Source of the DNA: Photobacterium frigidiphilum
Lineage (GTDB): Bacteria > Pseudomonadota > Gammaproteobacteria > Enterobacterales > Vibrionaceae
Reading direction: 5' to 3'
Length of the DNA: 64,000 bases
NCBI RefSeq assembly: GCF_003025615.1
Contig: NZ_PYMJ01000025.1
Location: forward strand, 1 to 64,000
Every line of letters starts with the position of its first letter. The stretch's first letter is position 1. The position numbers and the translations under genes are program-made. Under the pieces are notes generated by a model that saw nothing but the letters and a program-made list of their open reading frames with translations, did not search any database and had not been told where the DNA came from. Positions 17,957 to 27,832 of the stretch are shown here, piece after piece.

Positions 17957-17980
17957 GGCCCCGTCTAATAAAACGGGGCC
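17957..17980 (-). other. GC-rich hairpin in the rpsP leader
   Basis: A perfect 8-bp stem GGCCCCGT/ACGGGGCC (17957-17964 with 17973-17980, 8-base loop) falls between the rpsP promoter and the rpsP ribosome site. The 3' flank on the minus strand is AATTTATTT, a poor T tract. It could be a weak attenuator, an mRNA-stabilising element or a protein-binding site. Confidence 0.55.
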
Positions 17981-18004
17981 AGTGCCATATTTTGAAGCCT
18001 CGGA

Positions 18005-18032
18005 ATTTTACTCTTTGAGCCGATGAATGCAA
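18005..18032 (-). promoter_or_regulatory. rpsP operon promoter
   Basis: Minus strand: TTGCAT (18027-18032), 16 bp, TAAAAT (18005-18010). It lies between the ffh stop and the leader hairpin. No strong ffh terminator is visible nearby, so readthrough from ffh is possible. Confidence 0.6.
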
Positions 18033-18098
18033 CTTATTTAGCTACTTTTTCACCAATCAGATAAAACAAAAAATAAAAAACCGATAAATATGAACGAA

Positions 18099-19466
18099 TT
18101 AACGCCCAGGGAACATGCCGCCGCCAGGCATCATGCCCTTCATATTGCGCATCATGTTCTTCATTCCACCTTTTTGCATTTTTTTCATCATCTTTTGCAT
18201 CTGAATGAATTGCTTAAGTAGGCGGTTAACATCTTGTACCTGTGTACCAGAACCCTTTGCGATACGCTTTTTACGCGACCCTTTAATAATCTCTGGACGT
18301 GAACGTTCACCTTTAGTCATGGAATTAATAATAGCTTCCATTTGTAAAAACATACGGTCGTCAACTTGATCTTTTACATTATCGGGTAGCTGAGACATGC
18401 CTGGCAGTTTATCCATCATGCCGCCCATGCCGCCCATGTTCTTCATTTGTTGAAGCTGGCTACGGAAGTCTTCAAGGTCAAAACCTTTCTTTTCTTTAAA
18501 CTTCTTCGCTAATTCTTCTGCTTGGCTTTTATCTACATTACGCTCTAGGTCTTCGATCAGTGACAGTACATCACCCATACCAAGAATACGTGAAGCCACA
18601 CGATTGGGGTGGAACGGTTCTAGTGCGTCGGTCTTTTCACCCACACCCAAGAATTTAATCGGTTTACCGGTAATATGACGCACAGATAAAGCAGCACCAC
18701 CACGAGCATCACCATCGACTTTCGTCAGAATGACACCAGTTAACGGCAGTGCATCATTGAAGGCTTTCGCCGTATTTGCCGCATCCTGACCTGTCATGGC
18801 GTCGACCACGAACAAGGTTTCAACCGGATTAGCCGCTTTATGAATGTCTTTAATTTCATCCATCATCACGTCATCAACATGCAGACGACCTGCTGTATCG
18901 ACAATAACGACGTCATAAAACTTCAATTTACCATGAGCAACTGCACTGCTTACGATATCAACCGGCTTTTGTTCCGCTGATGACGGGAAGAAATCAATCC
19001 CAACATCGCTCGCTAGCGTTTCTAGCTGTTTGATCGCCGCTGGGCGGTAAACATCAGCAGAAACAACAAGAACATTTTTCTTCTCGCGTTCTTTAAGAAC
19101 TTTACCTAATTTAGCAACACTGGTGGTTTTACCCGCACCTTGCAGACCCGCCATCAAAATGACCGCAGGAGGCTGACAAGCTAAATCCAGTGCTTCATTT
19201 GACTCACCCATAACCGACTCAAGCTCAGCTTGAACAATTTTGATGAATTCTTGACCCGGTGTAAGGCTTTTAGATACTTCACTACCTACAGCACGCTCTT
19301 TTACGCGCTTGACGAATTCGCGAACAACTGGCAGCGCAACATCAGCTTCGAGTAACGCCATACGTACTTCACGTAGCGTATCTTTGATGTTGTCGTCCGT
19401 CAGGCGACCACGGCCACTGACATTTTTAAGCGTTCGCGATAAACGCTCCGTTAAATTTTCGAACAT
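18099..19466 (-). CDS. ffh: signal recognition particle protein Ffh
   Basis: SRP GTPase that, with 4.5S RNA, delivers membrane proteins to FtsY. The 455-residue product has an N domain helical bundle, a GTPase domain (GLQGAGKTT near residue 107, DTAGR, TKVDGDARGG) and a Met-rich M domain that binds signal peptides, ending in a run of MM/MKxM repeats. Length is close to E. coli Ffh (453). It is divergent from ypjD across about 150 bp. Confidence 0.97.
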   Translation of the reverse strand: MFENLTERLSRTLKNVSGRGRLTDDNIKDTLREVRMALLEADVALPVVREFVKRVKERAVGSEVSKSLTPGQEFIKIVQAELESVMGESNEALDLACQPPAVILMAGLQGAGKTTSVAKLGKVLKEREKKNVLVVSADVYRPAAIKQLETLASDVGIDFFPSSAEQKPVDIVSSAVAHGKLKFYDVVIVDTAGRLHVDDVMMDEIKDIHKAANPVETLFVVDAMTGQDAANTAKAFNDALPLTGVILTKVDGDARGGAALSVRHITGKPIKFLGVGEKTDALEPFHPNRVASRILGMGDVLSLIEDLERNVDKSQAEELAKKFKEKKGFDLEDFRSQLQQMKNMGGMGGMMDKLPGMSQLPDNVKDQVDDRMFLQMEAIINSMTKGERSRPEIIKGSRKKRIAKGSGTQVQDVNRLLKQFIQMQKMMKKMQKGGMKNMMRNMKGMMPGGGMFPGR

Positions 19467-19571
19467 GTGCTACTCGCTCGTTACGCAATAAAATCTATAT
19501 AATTACAGTTAGTATACCGCAATCCTGCATTCGCTTTCATGTTATAGATAGCGACTATTGTTTGAGCAGGG

Positions 19572-19577
19572 TATAAT
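19572..19577 (+). promoter_or_regulatory. possible -10 element of ypjD
   Basis: TATAAT lies about 40 bp before the ypjD ATG, with no good -35 at 16-18 bp. It is the only consensus hexamer in the short ffh/ypjD divergent gap. Confidence 0.35.
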
Positions 19578-19615
19578 TGCGATCTCTAACCATCTTAACT
19601 AGTTAACAGTTTACT

Positions 19616-20413
19616 ATGGATACGTTAATAGCCTTAGTGGCCGCTTGCTTTTATTTTCTCGCTCTGGGGCTTGTTGTTCCAGGCTTAACCAATAGTAATG
19701 GTATTAAAACTAAGCCGGTATTTATTGCGGCTTTAGTAGCAATAACGTTACATGTATTGCTGTTGAAAGACTTAATTTTGGGTGGCTCAGGGCAAAACCT
19801 CAGTATATTGAATGTTGCTTCTTTGATCAGTTTGATCATTGCAACATTAACAACATTCGCCATGTTACGCATGCGAGTGTGGTTTTTGCTTCCTGTAATA
19901 TATAGCTTTGCTGCCATTAATTTATCAGCCGCAACATTATTACCCGGTGCCTTTATTACCCATTTAGAAAGTCATCCTCAAGTCTTATTTCATATCTCTC
20001 TTGCATTGTTTTCTTATTCAACACTTATGATTGCGACCTTGTATGCTATTCAATTGGCATGGTTGGATCACAAATTAAAAAATAAGAAGAGCTTGAAGAT
20101 TAACCCTAACATTCCTCCTTTAATGATGGTGGAACGTCAGCTTTTCAAGATCATTTTGGTCGGTAATTCACTTTTAACCGTTACCCTGATTTCTGGCATC
20201 TTTTTTATTCAAGATATGTTGGCACAAGGCAAAACCCATAAAGCGGTGCTTTCTCTACTTGCGTGGGGGGTTTATAGCGTATTACTTTGGGGACATTACC
20301 AAAAAGGATGGCGCGGTCGTAGGGTGATCTGGTTTAGTTTAGTCGGTGCATTTCTTCTAACACTTGCTTACTTTGGTAGCCGTTTTGTGAAAGAAATCAT
20401 AATTGGGGGCTAA
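19616..20413 (+). CDS. ypjD: YpjD/CorE-family inner membrane protein (cytochrome c assembly-like)
   Basis: Polytopic membrane protein of the CcmC/CcsA-like family (YpjD). The 265-residue product has about eight hydrophobic segments spread over its length. Salmonella work links the ypjD-corB pair to magnesium export and cobalt resistance (CorE/CorB). It is divergent from ffh and 86 bp ahead of corB in the same direction, the order usual for E. coli and vibrios. The biochemical role is not settled; I infer family only. Confidence 0.85.
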   Translation: MDTLIALVAACFYFLALGLVVPGLTNSNGIKTKPVFIAALVAITLHVLLLKDLILGGSGQNLSILNVASLISLIIATLTTFAMLRMRVWFLLPVIYSFAAINLSAATLLPGAFITHLESHPQVLFHISLALFSYSTLMIATLYAIQLAWLDHKLKNKKSLKINPNIPPLMMVERQLFKIILVGNSLLTVTLISGIFFIQDMLAQGKTHKAVLSLLAWGVYSVLLWGHYQKGWRGRRVIWFSLVGAFLLTLAYFGSRFVKEIIIGG

Positions 20414-20499
20414 AACCGTCTAATAATGAAGTACTATTGACACTTGTAATCAAATAAGTACAACTGTACTTGTGAACAAAACGTTAAGGAACTAGATTT

Positions 20500-21777
20500 T
20501 TGGACGACATATCCACGGGAGCATTATTCTCCCTACTGATATTGCTACTCATTATTTCCGGATATTTCTCCGGCTCTGAAACCGGCATGATGTCACTCAA
20601 CCGTTACAAGTTGCGGCATTTAGCGAATCAAGGGCACCGTGGGGCAAAACGTGTTGAAAAACTGCTTGCCCGCCCAGATCGCCTTATCGGTCTGATTCTA
20701 ATTGGCAACAATCTCGTCAATATTCTAGCTTCAGCCATTGCGACCATAATCGGAATGCGCTTATACGGTGATCTCGGTGTTGCTATTGCAACGGGTGCCC
20801 TCACCTTAGTGGTATTAGTTTTCTCTGAAGTCACTCCAAAAACACTGGCAACGATTTACCCTGAACGCGTTTCTTACCTCAGTAGTATTGTGCTTAATGT
20901 GCTCATGAAAGTGCTGTATCCGCTGGTCTGGTTTGTAAACGGTATTACCAATGGCTTTTTGCTTCTTCTCGGGCTAAAAGTCGATAACATGAATAGCTCA
21001 AAGCTCAATTCAGCTGAATTACGTACGATTGTTGATGAAGCTGGCGGCTTAATTCCTCGCCGTCACCAAGATATGCTTTTATCTATTCTAGATTTAGAAA
21101 ATGTGACCGTCGAAGACTTAATGGTCCCACGCAGTGACATTGCCGCTATCAACATTAATGACGATTGGAAATCCATCACGCGTCAACTCATCCACTCGGC
21201 ACACGGTCGTATCGTGCTATATCGGGATACGATTGATGAAGTCGTTGGCATGTTACGTGTGCGTGAAGCATACCGTTTGATGATGGAAAAAAATGACTTC
21301 AGTAAAGCAAACCTGTTGCGTGCCGCCGATGAAGTGTATTTCATTCCAGAAGCTACCCCACTCAATACTCAACTCTTAAAATTCCAACGTAATAAAGAAC
21401 GTATTGGTTTAATTGTGGATGAATACGGTGATATTCAGGGCTTGATTACACTGGAAGATATTCTTGAAGAAATTGTGGGTGAATTTACGACATCGATTGC
21501 ACCGACATTAGCGGAAGAGGTCACATCTCAAGCCGATGGTAGCTTGCTGATCGAAGGCAGTGCCAATATTCGAGACCTTAATAAAAGTCTGAATTGGAGT
21601 TTACCGACCGATGGTCCGCGCACGCTGAACGGTTTGATTTTAGAGCAGTTAGAAGATATTCCAGATAGCCAATTAAGTATCGAAGTCGCAGGGCATCAAA
21701 TGGTCATTATGGACGTATCTGACAACATGATTAAGTTGGTTAAGATCTTACCAACGACGTTAAAGCAAACAGGCTAA
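20500..21777 (+). CDS. corB: CNNM/CorB-family magnesium transport protein
   Basis: CNNM-type membrane protein, YfjD/CorB in enterobacteria, implicated in Mg2+ efflux. The 425-residue product has an N-terminal DUF21 membrane domain (about 1-180; SGYFSGSETGMMSLNRYKLRH is the typical start), a tandem CBS pair (about 200-325, ending IVDEYGDIQGLITLEDILEEIVGE) and a CorC/HlyC C-terminal domain. The start appears to be TTG at 20500: TTAAGGA lies 9 bases before it, the next residues DDISTGALF match the family, and no ATG is nearby. Confidence 0.9.
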   Translation: MDDISTGALFSLLILLLIISGYFSGSETGMMSLNRYKLRHLANQGHRGAKRVEKLLARPDRLIGLILIGNNLVNILASAIATIIGMRLYGDLGVAIATGALTLVVLVFSEVTPKTLATIYPERVSYLSSIVLNVLMKVLYPLVWFVNGITNGFLLLLGLKVDNMNSSKLNSAELRTIVDEAGGLIPRRHQDMLLSILDLENVTVEDLMVPRSDIAAININDDWKSITRQLIHSAHGRIVLYRDTIDEVVGMLRVREAYRLMMEKNDFSKANLLRAADEVYFIPEATPLNTQLLKFQRNKERIGLIVDEYGDIQGLITLEDILEEIVGEFTTSIAPTLAEEVTSQADGSLLIEGSANIRDLNKSLNWSLPTDGPRTLNGLILEQLEDIPDSQLSIEVAGHQMVIMDVSDNMIKLVKILPTTLKQTG

Positions 21778-21802
21778 TCTCCTGTAGCGCACCTTAACTA
21801 AG

Positions 21803-21836
21803 AAAAAAGCCAGCAATGTATTTTGCTGGCTTTTTT
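21803..21836. terminator. bidirectional terminator between corB and luxS
   Basis: Stem GCCAGCA/TGCTGGC (21809-21815 with 21824-21830) flanked by A6 and T6, serving convergent genes. Confidence 0.9.
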
Positions 21837-21858
21837 GATTCTAATAAGCAGTGTATAT

Positions 21859-22377
21859 CTACTTTACATCGAGCTCTTTCAACATGCTTTCAGGCAAGGC
21901 TAATTCGTCGTTCTTATTAACATTAATCCCTTCAGCAAGAATTGTTTTAGCAATATCTTTTGCTTCTTCTAATGAATGCATACTGTATGTACCACACTGG
22001 TATTCATTCAACTCTGGGATTTTATCTTGCGATTCGACGTTTAGTACATCTTCCATGGCTGCAGTCCAACCAGCTGCAACATCTTGCTCGCTAGGTGTGC
22101 CAATTAAACTCATGTAAAAACCCGTACGACACCCCATTGGTGAGATATCAATAATTTCTACACGATCTGAATTCAAGTGGTTACGCATAAAGCCTGCGTA
22201 TAGGTGCTCAAGTGTATGAATTCCACGCTCACTTAAAATATCCATATTAGGACGACAGAAACGAAGATCAAATACCGTGATTGTGTCACCTTTTGGCGTT
22301 TGCATGGTTTTTGCCACACGTACCGCAGGGGCATTCATTCGCGTATGATCAACAGTAAAACTATCTAATAACGGCAT
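21859..22377 (-). CDS. luxS: S-ribosylhomocysteine lyase LuxS (AI-2 synthesis)
   Basis: Cleaves S-ribosylhomocysteine to homocysteine and DPD, the precursor of the quorum signal AI-2. The 172-residue product has all catalytic residues: His54, Glu57 and His58 in HTLEH, Cys83 in MGCRTGFYM and Cys128 in QCGTYSMHS. The metal ligands are His54, His58 and Cys128. It lies next to the slt-like lipoprotein gene and gshA, as in Vibrio. It is probably transcribed from the 69-bp gap upstream or by readthrough. Confidence 0.98.
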   Translation of the reverse strand: MPLLDSFTVDHTRMNAPAVRVAKTMQTPKGDTITVFDLRFCRPNMDILSERGIHTLEHLYAGFMRNHLNSDRVEIIDISPMGCRTGFYMSLIGTPSEQDVAAGWTAAMEDVLNVESQDKIPELNEYQCGTYSMHSLEEAKDIAKTILAEGINVNKNDELALPESMLKELDVK

Positions 22378-22446
22378 AACATCCTTCTCCTTTGCCTAGC
22401 GTTTAGTTCTCTATATTGAGGAAAACATAACCGCGCTGTCGTTCAA

Positions 22447-23058
22447 TTAGAACGGCCACCAGCTGCGGTTATCGTCTAATTCTTTGCGGCATTGCTTCAA
22501 CTGCCAGCCATAATCTTTTGATTGTTTCTCAACTTTACGTGCAATCTTAATCAAGGTAGGTTTACTTTTATATGAACCACGCTTGAAGCCACCTCGCCCC
22601 TCATGGTACGCCAAGTATTGACTATAAGCATCCCATTTAGAGATACCTAACTGACGCTGAGTTTCATGGGTGTACCAACCAATAAAGTGCAGTGCATCAT
22701 CAAAATTTGTTCGTGACCCACCATTGCTTGTCGCTTTTTGATAATCTTCCCAGGCTGGATCTTGCGCTTGTGCGTAACCATACGCACTACTCACTCTGCC
22801 CCAAGGAATAAAGCCTAAAATGTAATCTTTCGGAGGACGGGCATCATGGCGAAAGCTACTTTCTTGTTTAATAAACGCCATCGCAACATTAATGGGAGTA
22901 CCCCATTCTTTTTGCATATCAACAGCATCATCGTACCAACTCGGATTTTCTCTGAAGATACTGCAGATATTTGATTGGTTTTTCGGTGGAGGAGTCGCAC
23001 AACCCGTGACTGCCAGTAAAACACCAGACAGCATCAGTAAGCGTACAGCAGACAGCAT
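22447..23058 (-). CDS. SLT-type transglycosylase-like lipoprotein
   Basis: A 203-residue lipoprotein (signal ending AVTGC, Cys20) with a lysozyme-like SLT domain. It shows the catalytic-type Glu66 in AFIKQESSF, a GYAQA segment after SSAYG, and AYHEGRGGFKRG near the C-terminus. It probably cuts or remodels peptidoglycan from the outer membrane side. The start at 23058 (MLSAVRLL) is preferred over an upstream TTG because it begins the lipoprotein signal and is preceded by GGTGA. Orthologues sit at the same gshA-luxS position in vibrios. The substrate is unproven. Confidence 0.85.
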   Translation of the reverse strand: MLSAVRLLMLSGVLLAVTGCATPPPKNQSNICSIFRENPSWYDDAVDMQKEWGTPINVAMAFIKQESSFRHDARPPKDYILGFIPWGRVSSAYGYAQAQDPAWEDYQKATSNGGSRTNFDDALHFIGWYTHETQRQLGISKWDAYSQYLAYHEGRGGFKRGSYKSKPTLIKIARKVEKQSKDYGWQLKQCRKELDDNRSWWPF

Positions 23059-23199
23059 ATTTTTATTCACCAAACAGTGTGTGAACAAACCTAACTTAAG
23101 TTAATGCAATGCAAAAATCGGTTTGAACCAAGTGCATTTATCATGGTCTGAATTAATGACAGGCAGTAAAGCTGTCGTCATCCCTGCGAAATTATTTAT

Positions 23200-23223
23200 G
23201 GGCGGCTATATATATAGCCGCCC
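23200..23223. terminator. 24-bp perfect palindrome after gshA
   Basis: GGGCGGCTATAT and its complement form a 12-bp-arm palindrome (23200-23211 with 23212-23223). The plus side is followed by AATTTTTC, the minus side by ATAAATAATTT. It lies about 33 bp after the gshA stop, so it probably ends gshA transcripts, but the minus-strand T tract is poor. Confidence 0.55.
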
Positions 23224-23255
23224 AATTTTTCATCTTATTGTTCTAAGATTGAAAA

Positions 23256-24830
23256 TCACTTCAAATCAGCAAAATAATCTTTTAAAAATTGTTCAAATGA
23301 TACCGTATCACCTTGCTCAATTTTATGTTGTTTCTCTACTGATGTTTGGGCTTCAACGTCAAATTCTGATTGAGAATAAAAGCCATAAGACCGCTCAGCC
23401 AACGTTTGGCTGTGTTCTGCTGCGAGCTGATGCCCAACGGAACCGATACCTTCGTTTTGTTTCACTTTTTCAAGCAACTGTGCAGATAGCGTTAGATCGG
23501 GATTAAGAATCCAACCTTTCAATCGTTCACAGGTTTCCTGGTATTTATTGTTACCCGCGGCTTTATCCATCACAACCGCAACATCTTGCAGCTCTTTGAA
23601 TACTCGCACACCCCAATCTTGCAGTGATAAGCGCTCACCATTACAGCCAATTTTCAGCATTAAATCAGGATTACGACCATCGAGCACAACGCGATTCCAG
23701 TTATCACGCCAACATGCTAATTCAGAGTCATCCATATCATCTGACGGTGTAAGCACGGCCCATGTAAGGAATAGGTCAAGGAATCGAACCTGATCTTCCG
23801 TTATACCAATAGGACTGAAAGGGTTCACATCTAATGAGCGTACTTCAATATATTCAACACCAGCCCGACCCAGTGCTTCTGAAGGCTTCTCGCCATCTTT
23901 GGCGACACGCTTAGGGCGAATAGGTGCATACAATTCATTTTCAATTTGCAGTACATTGCTATTTAACTGACGGTATTCACCATCCACTTTTACACCAATA
24001 TCTGCAAAATCATCCGACGGAGTACGGATAGCTTCATTCAAACCATCAAGGTACTGGTCTAGGCTATTAAAGCCAATTTTCAACGAGCTTTGTGCATTAT
24101 TGGTATAACCCAAATCACTTAGGCGTAAAGCTGTCGCATTCGGTAGGTAATAAGTACCACAACCTAACTGCTTAAAATCGACTGATGAATTATGTTTGTT
24201 AAGGAATGAGCCACATAACGCTGGTGATGCACCAAATAAATATGGGATTAGCCAACCAAAACGATAGTAGTTTCGGATCAAGCCGAAATACGCATCTGAA
24301 ATAGAGTCTTGGCGATCTTGCTCACTTTGATCACCAAACAATTCTTGCCAAAATGATTCAGGGAAAGAAAAGTTAAAATGCACACCAGAAATAACCTGCA
24401 TAACGCTGCCATAACGATGCTTCAACCCTTCACGGTACAAGGTTTTCATGCGCCCGGTATTTGAACTACCGTATTGCGCTAACGTGATGTCATTCTCTTT
24501 ACCGACAAAACACGGCATCGACATTGGCCATAAACGTTCGTCACCCATTTGGCGATACGTAAACTGGTGAATATCACTTAATTGCGTCAATAAATGGTCA
24601 ACATCTTGCGATACTGGAGTAATAAACTCTAACAGTGATTCTGCAAAATCGGTGGTGACCCACTTATTGGTTAATGCTGATCCTAACCCAACTGGATGTG
24701 GTTGATCTGATAAGTTACCTTCCGATGTAATTCGCAGCGCTTCACGCTCAAGACCACGACCGAGTTGTGTTAAGGCATCAGAATTAGCGGAAATCTGCTG
24801 CAACCTTTGTGAAAAATCCATGAAGGCCAT
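23256..24830 (-). CDS. gshA: glutamate-cysteine ligase GshA
   Basis: First step of glutathione synthesis: ATP-dependent ligation of glutamate and cysteine. The 524-residue product (E. coli 518) is a class I GshA, with [12 protein letters not shown] at 23-34, [13 protein letters not shown] and [15 protein letters not shown]. Two in-frame ATGs are possible (24830 and 24821, MDFSQRL); neither has a clear ribosome site. The longer is given. In E. coli it neighbours yqaA and luxS; here an M16 peptidase gene lies between yqaA and gshA. Confidence 0.96.
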   Translation of the reverse strand: MAFMDFSQRLQQISANSDALTQLGRGLEREALRITSEGNLSDQPHPVGLGSALTNKWVTTDFAESLLEFITPVSQDVDHLLTQLSDIHQFTYRQMGDERLWPMSMPCFVGKENDITLAQYGSSNTGRMKTLYREGLKHRYGSVMQVISGVHFNFSFPESFWQELFGDQSEQDRQDSISDAYFGLIRNYYRFGWLIPYLFGASPALCGSFLNKHNSSVDFKQLGCGTYYLPNATALRLSDLGYTNNAQSSLKIGFNSLDQYLDGLNEAIRTPSDDFADIGVKVDGEYRQLNSNVLQIENELYAPIRPKRVAKDGEKPSEALGRAGVEYIEVRSLDVNPFSPIGITEDQVRFLDLFLTWAVLTPSDDMDDSELACWRDNWNRVVLDGRNPDLMLKIGCNGERLSLQDWGVRVFKELQDVAVVMDKAAGNNKYQETCERLKGWILNPDLTLSAQLLEKVKQNEGIGSVGHQLAAEHSQTLAERSYGFYSQSEFDVEAQTSVEKQHKIEQGDTVSFEQFLKDYFADLK

Positions 24831-24920
24831 TCTCGTTTATTATCATAATTGAAAAAGTAGAGTAATCATTATTGTTACTGATTACCATTAGTTTTATAGA
24901 GAAACACTTTTACTATATAG

Positions 24921-24952
24921 AAAAAACCGACGCTCTAACACGCCGGTTTTTT
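24921..24952 (-). terminator. M16 peptidase gene terminator
   Basis: Arms AAAAAACCG and CGGTTTTTT around a short CG stem, just after the peptidase stop codon; it ends in a T run on both strands. Confidence 0.7.
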
Positions 24953-24974
24953 ATTAAATAATTCAGGCTAACCC

Positions 24975-27821
24975 TTAAAGATTAGGCTGAATTGTTTTCA
25001 TCGGAATACCCAGTGTTTCAAATTGTGGCGTCAATGCCTTAGCATCCCCCACTACAATGATTTGGTAATCATCTGGATTAAACCACTTAGCCGCTAATTC
25101 ATTTAGTCGCTCTTTACTGATCTTCGCAACAATTTCATTACGCTCTTCAACAAAGTTGTCAGGTAGCGAATACGTTAGGATCTGACCTAGCAGTTGTGCT
25201 TTTTTACTTGGTGTTTCATAACTTAGCGCATCTTTCTGCCCAACCGCTAAACGCATAAAGTCGACTTCTTTATCTGTTACGCCTTCACGGCTCATTTTTT
25301 CAAGCTCAGCCAAGAACTCTTTCGCCGAGGCTAAGCTAGCATCAGCACGCACTTGAGCGTAATACACAGATAAACCCACCTCTTTCCCGCCGGTTTGATA
25401 ACCACCCGCGCCATAGGTATAGCCTTTATCTTCACGCAGATTTAAGTTTAAACGGCTATTGAAGTTACCCGCTAAATTGAAGTTAGCCAATTGCGTTTCG
25501 TATAACTCCCCCGTTGCATCATAAGGTAGACCTTGACGAACAAGACGAATGATCGTCTGTGGCGCACCCGGCTTATCCACCATCCAAATCGCTTGTTTTT
25601 CTATGGTAGGTAATACAAGAGAGCTAGGTACTGGCTTGGTCGCCCCTTGCCACTTTGATAGAAAATCAATTTTCCGGATTAATTGCTGCTCGGTAACATC
25701 ACCCACAACAACAATGTCGGCGCCATTCGGTGTGTAATAAGTATCATAAAAGTCTGTTACATCTTTCAAGGTAATACTCTTTAAAGATACCTTCGTGCCT
25801 TCTGGCGGTAAGCTAAACGGGGTGCCTTTATACAAAATTTCACGCGTAGCTTGGCTTGCTAGCCAATCAGGACGTTGATGTTCGTATACCGCACCTTCAA
25901 TCGCTTGTGCTTTTAAACGGTCAAAATCAACTTCATTGAAAGCAGGTTTGAATAAACGCTCTTCCAAGATAGCCAGCGTTTGTACTATGTTCTTATCCAA
26001 CGATGTTACCGAGACGGTTGTACCGTACAAGCCAGCATTAAAACTAACAGTACTGCCCAACGAATCTAATCGTGATGACAATTCTTCAGCAGTTGATTGA
26101 GTACTTGCTTCATTCATCATGGCTGCAACAAGCTTAGATAACCCGGTTTTCCCCATTGGCTCAAAACGACGCCCTGCAGGAATAACCATTTGTAATTCTA
26201 CCGTTGGGGTTTCTTGGTATTTGGTACCAAGTACTTTAATACCGTTGGCTAGCTCAAATTGGTACAAGGTTGGCATTACAGCTTCTACAGGCTGTGAAGG
26301 CTGTGGCATTACATTACGATCAAAGTTATCAACCGGTTCACGTAAAGCTAATTGTTCCTCTGTCAGCTTTTTATGCTCAGGAATAATACGAGGCATTGGC
26401 GTGTAATTTGACTTAGCGGCAACCAAGTTAGTTTTACCTTTAGGCACTACACTTAAAGTCACATTGGGGTTTCCGTTTACGTACTGCATATATGCAGACT
26501 CAATGCTATCTGTCGAAACATCACGTAATTGTTGTAGCTCTACACTTAAATGATTAGGGTTGCCGTAAAACGTCTGATAGGCAGCCAATTGAGACACTTT
26601 TCCACTCACACTTTGTAAGCCAAAAATAGCGTTCGCTTCGACCATGCCTTTTAGTTCGTTCAGCTCTTTTTCACTGACCCCTCGTTCTTCTAAATCATCA
26701 AGGGTCGATACCACTTTACTACGCAGCTCTTTTAAATTGCCTTTCTCACCACTTTGTCCAATCGCATACACATACATGGTACACGCAAGTTCTGCACAAT
26801 CATGGTAGGCACCCGCATCAACAACATCACCAGTTTTCACTAAGTTTTGATAAAGCAGACTGTTTTTACCACCGCCAATCACTTTGGCCAGCATATCAAG
26901 CGATGCTTCATCTTCTGAACCGTTAAACGACGTCGGCCATGCCATCATCAGCATAGGTTGCTGTACTTTATCTTCTAAGGTTATATAGCGGTCAGCATCC
27001 AGCGTAACGGGCTGCTTAGGCATGTCTTTTACTTCAGGGCCACGAGGAACAGAGCCAAAGTATTTATTAACCCATGCTAATGTTTGTCCTTTGTCTAAGT
27101 CACCACCGATCGTTAGCGTGGCATTATTCGGACCATACCAACGCAGGAAGAATGCTTTTAGATCATTAACATCAACACGTTCAAGATCTTCAACATAACC
27201 AATAGTTTGCCATGAGTAAGGGTGAGTACGCGGATAAAGGGCTTCGCCAAGGCGCTCATACACTAAACCATAAGGGCGGTTTTCATAACGCTGGGCGCGT
27301 TCATTTTTAACCGTTGAGCGTTGAATTTCGAATTTACGTTGAGAGACAGCACCGAGTAAAAAGCCCATGCGGTCTGACTCTAGCCATAACATTTTTTCTA
27401 ATTGATTCGCAGGTACCGTTTCGAAATAGTTGGTACGATCTCGATTGGTAGTCCCATTTAACGTACCACCAGCCTCGGTGATCAAACGAAAATGTTCTTG
27501 ATCGCCGACGTGCTCTGATCCCTGAAACATCATATGTTCAAAGAAGTGTGCAAAACCTGATTTACCTTCTTGTTCACGGGCTGAACCAACATGGTAGGTC
27601 ATATCGACATGCACTAATGGGTCTGATTTATCTTCATGAAGAACAACTGTTAAACCGTTCTCAAGCGTATATTTACTGTAAGGGATAACAGGTTGCCCTT
27701 TCACACCTGCAACTTGCTCGACGAATGTAACACCTTCAGGCAATGTTGATGTCTCTTGCCCTATTTGATTACTACACCCTGCAATTGATAGCAACGTGAC
27801 ACTTAAAACCCACTTTTGCAC
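24975..27821 (-). CDS. M16-family zinc metallopeptidase lipoprotein
   Basis: Insulinase/pitrilysin-type peptidase of 948 residues. A lipoprotein signal ends SIAGC (Cys16). The inverted zinc motif HFFEH is at 92-96, with the downstream Glu region in LEKMLWLESDRMGFLL and the characteristic NERAQRYENRPYG segment. A second, inactive M16 half follows (about 500-940), as usual for two-domain family members. It is probably anchored in the envelope and degrades small peptides. It is 11 bp downstream of yqaA, so likely co-transcribed. A homologue occupies the same place in Vibrio cholerae as far as I recall. Substrate unknown. Confidence 0.9.
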   Translation of the reverse strand: MQKWVLSVTLLSIAGCSNQIGQETSTLPEGVTFVEQVAGVKGQPVIPYSKYTLENGLTVVLHEDKSDPLVHVDMTYHVGSAREQEGKSGFAHFFEHMMFQGSEHVGDQEHFRLITEAGGTLNGTTNRDRTNYFETVPANQLEKMLWLESDRMGFLLGAVSQRKFEIQRSTVKNERAQRYENRPYGLVYERLGEALYPRTHPYSWQTIGYVEDLERVDVNDLKAFFLRWYGPNNATLTIGGDLDKGQTLAWVNKYFGSVPRGPEVKDMPKQPVTLDADRYITLEDKVQQPMLMMAWPTSFNGSEDEASLDMLAKVIGGGKNSLLYQNLVKTGDVVDAGAYHDCAELACTMYVYAIGQSGEKGNLKELRSKVVSTLDDLEERGVSEKELNELKGMVEANAIFGLQSVSGKVSQLAAYQTFYGNPNHLSVELQQLRDVSTDSIESAYMQYVNGNPNVTLSVVPKGKTNLVAAKSNYTPMPRIIPEHKKLTEEQLALREPVDNFDRNVMPQPSQPVEAVMPTLYQFELANGIKVLGTKYQETPTVELQMVIPAGRRFEPMGKTGLSKLVAAMMNEASTQSTAEELSSRLDSLGSTVSFNAGLYGTTVSVTSLDKNIVQTLAILEERLFKPAFNEVDFDRLKAQAIEGAVYEHQRPDWLASQATREILYKGTPFSLPPEGTKVSLKSITLKDVTDFYDTYYTPNGADIVVVGDVTEQQLIRKIDFLSKWQGATKPVPSSLVLPTIEKQAIWMVDKPGAPQTIIRLVRQGLPYDATGELYETQLANFNLAGNFNSRLNLNLREDKGYTYGAGGYQTGGKEVGLSVYYAQVRADASLASAKEFLAELEKMSREGVTDKEVDFMRLAVGQKDALSYETPSKKAQLLGQILTYSLPDNFVEERNEIVAKISKERLNELAAKWFNPDDYQIIVVGDAKALTPQFETLGIPMKTIQPNL

Positions 27822-27832
27822 TATAGCATTCC

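Noticed and set aside
23123-23506. Plus-strand ORF of 127 codons
   Set aside because: Mostly the complement of gshA and includes the palindromic terminator; no supporting start signal.
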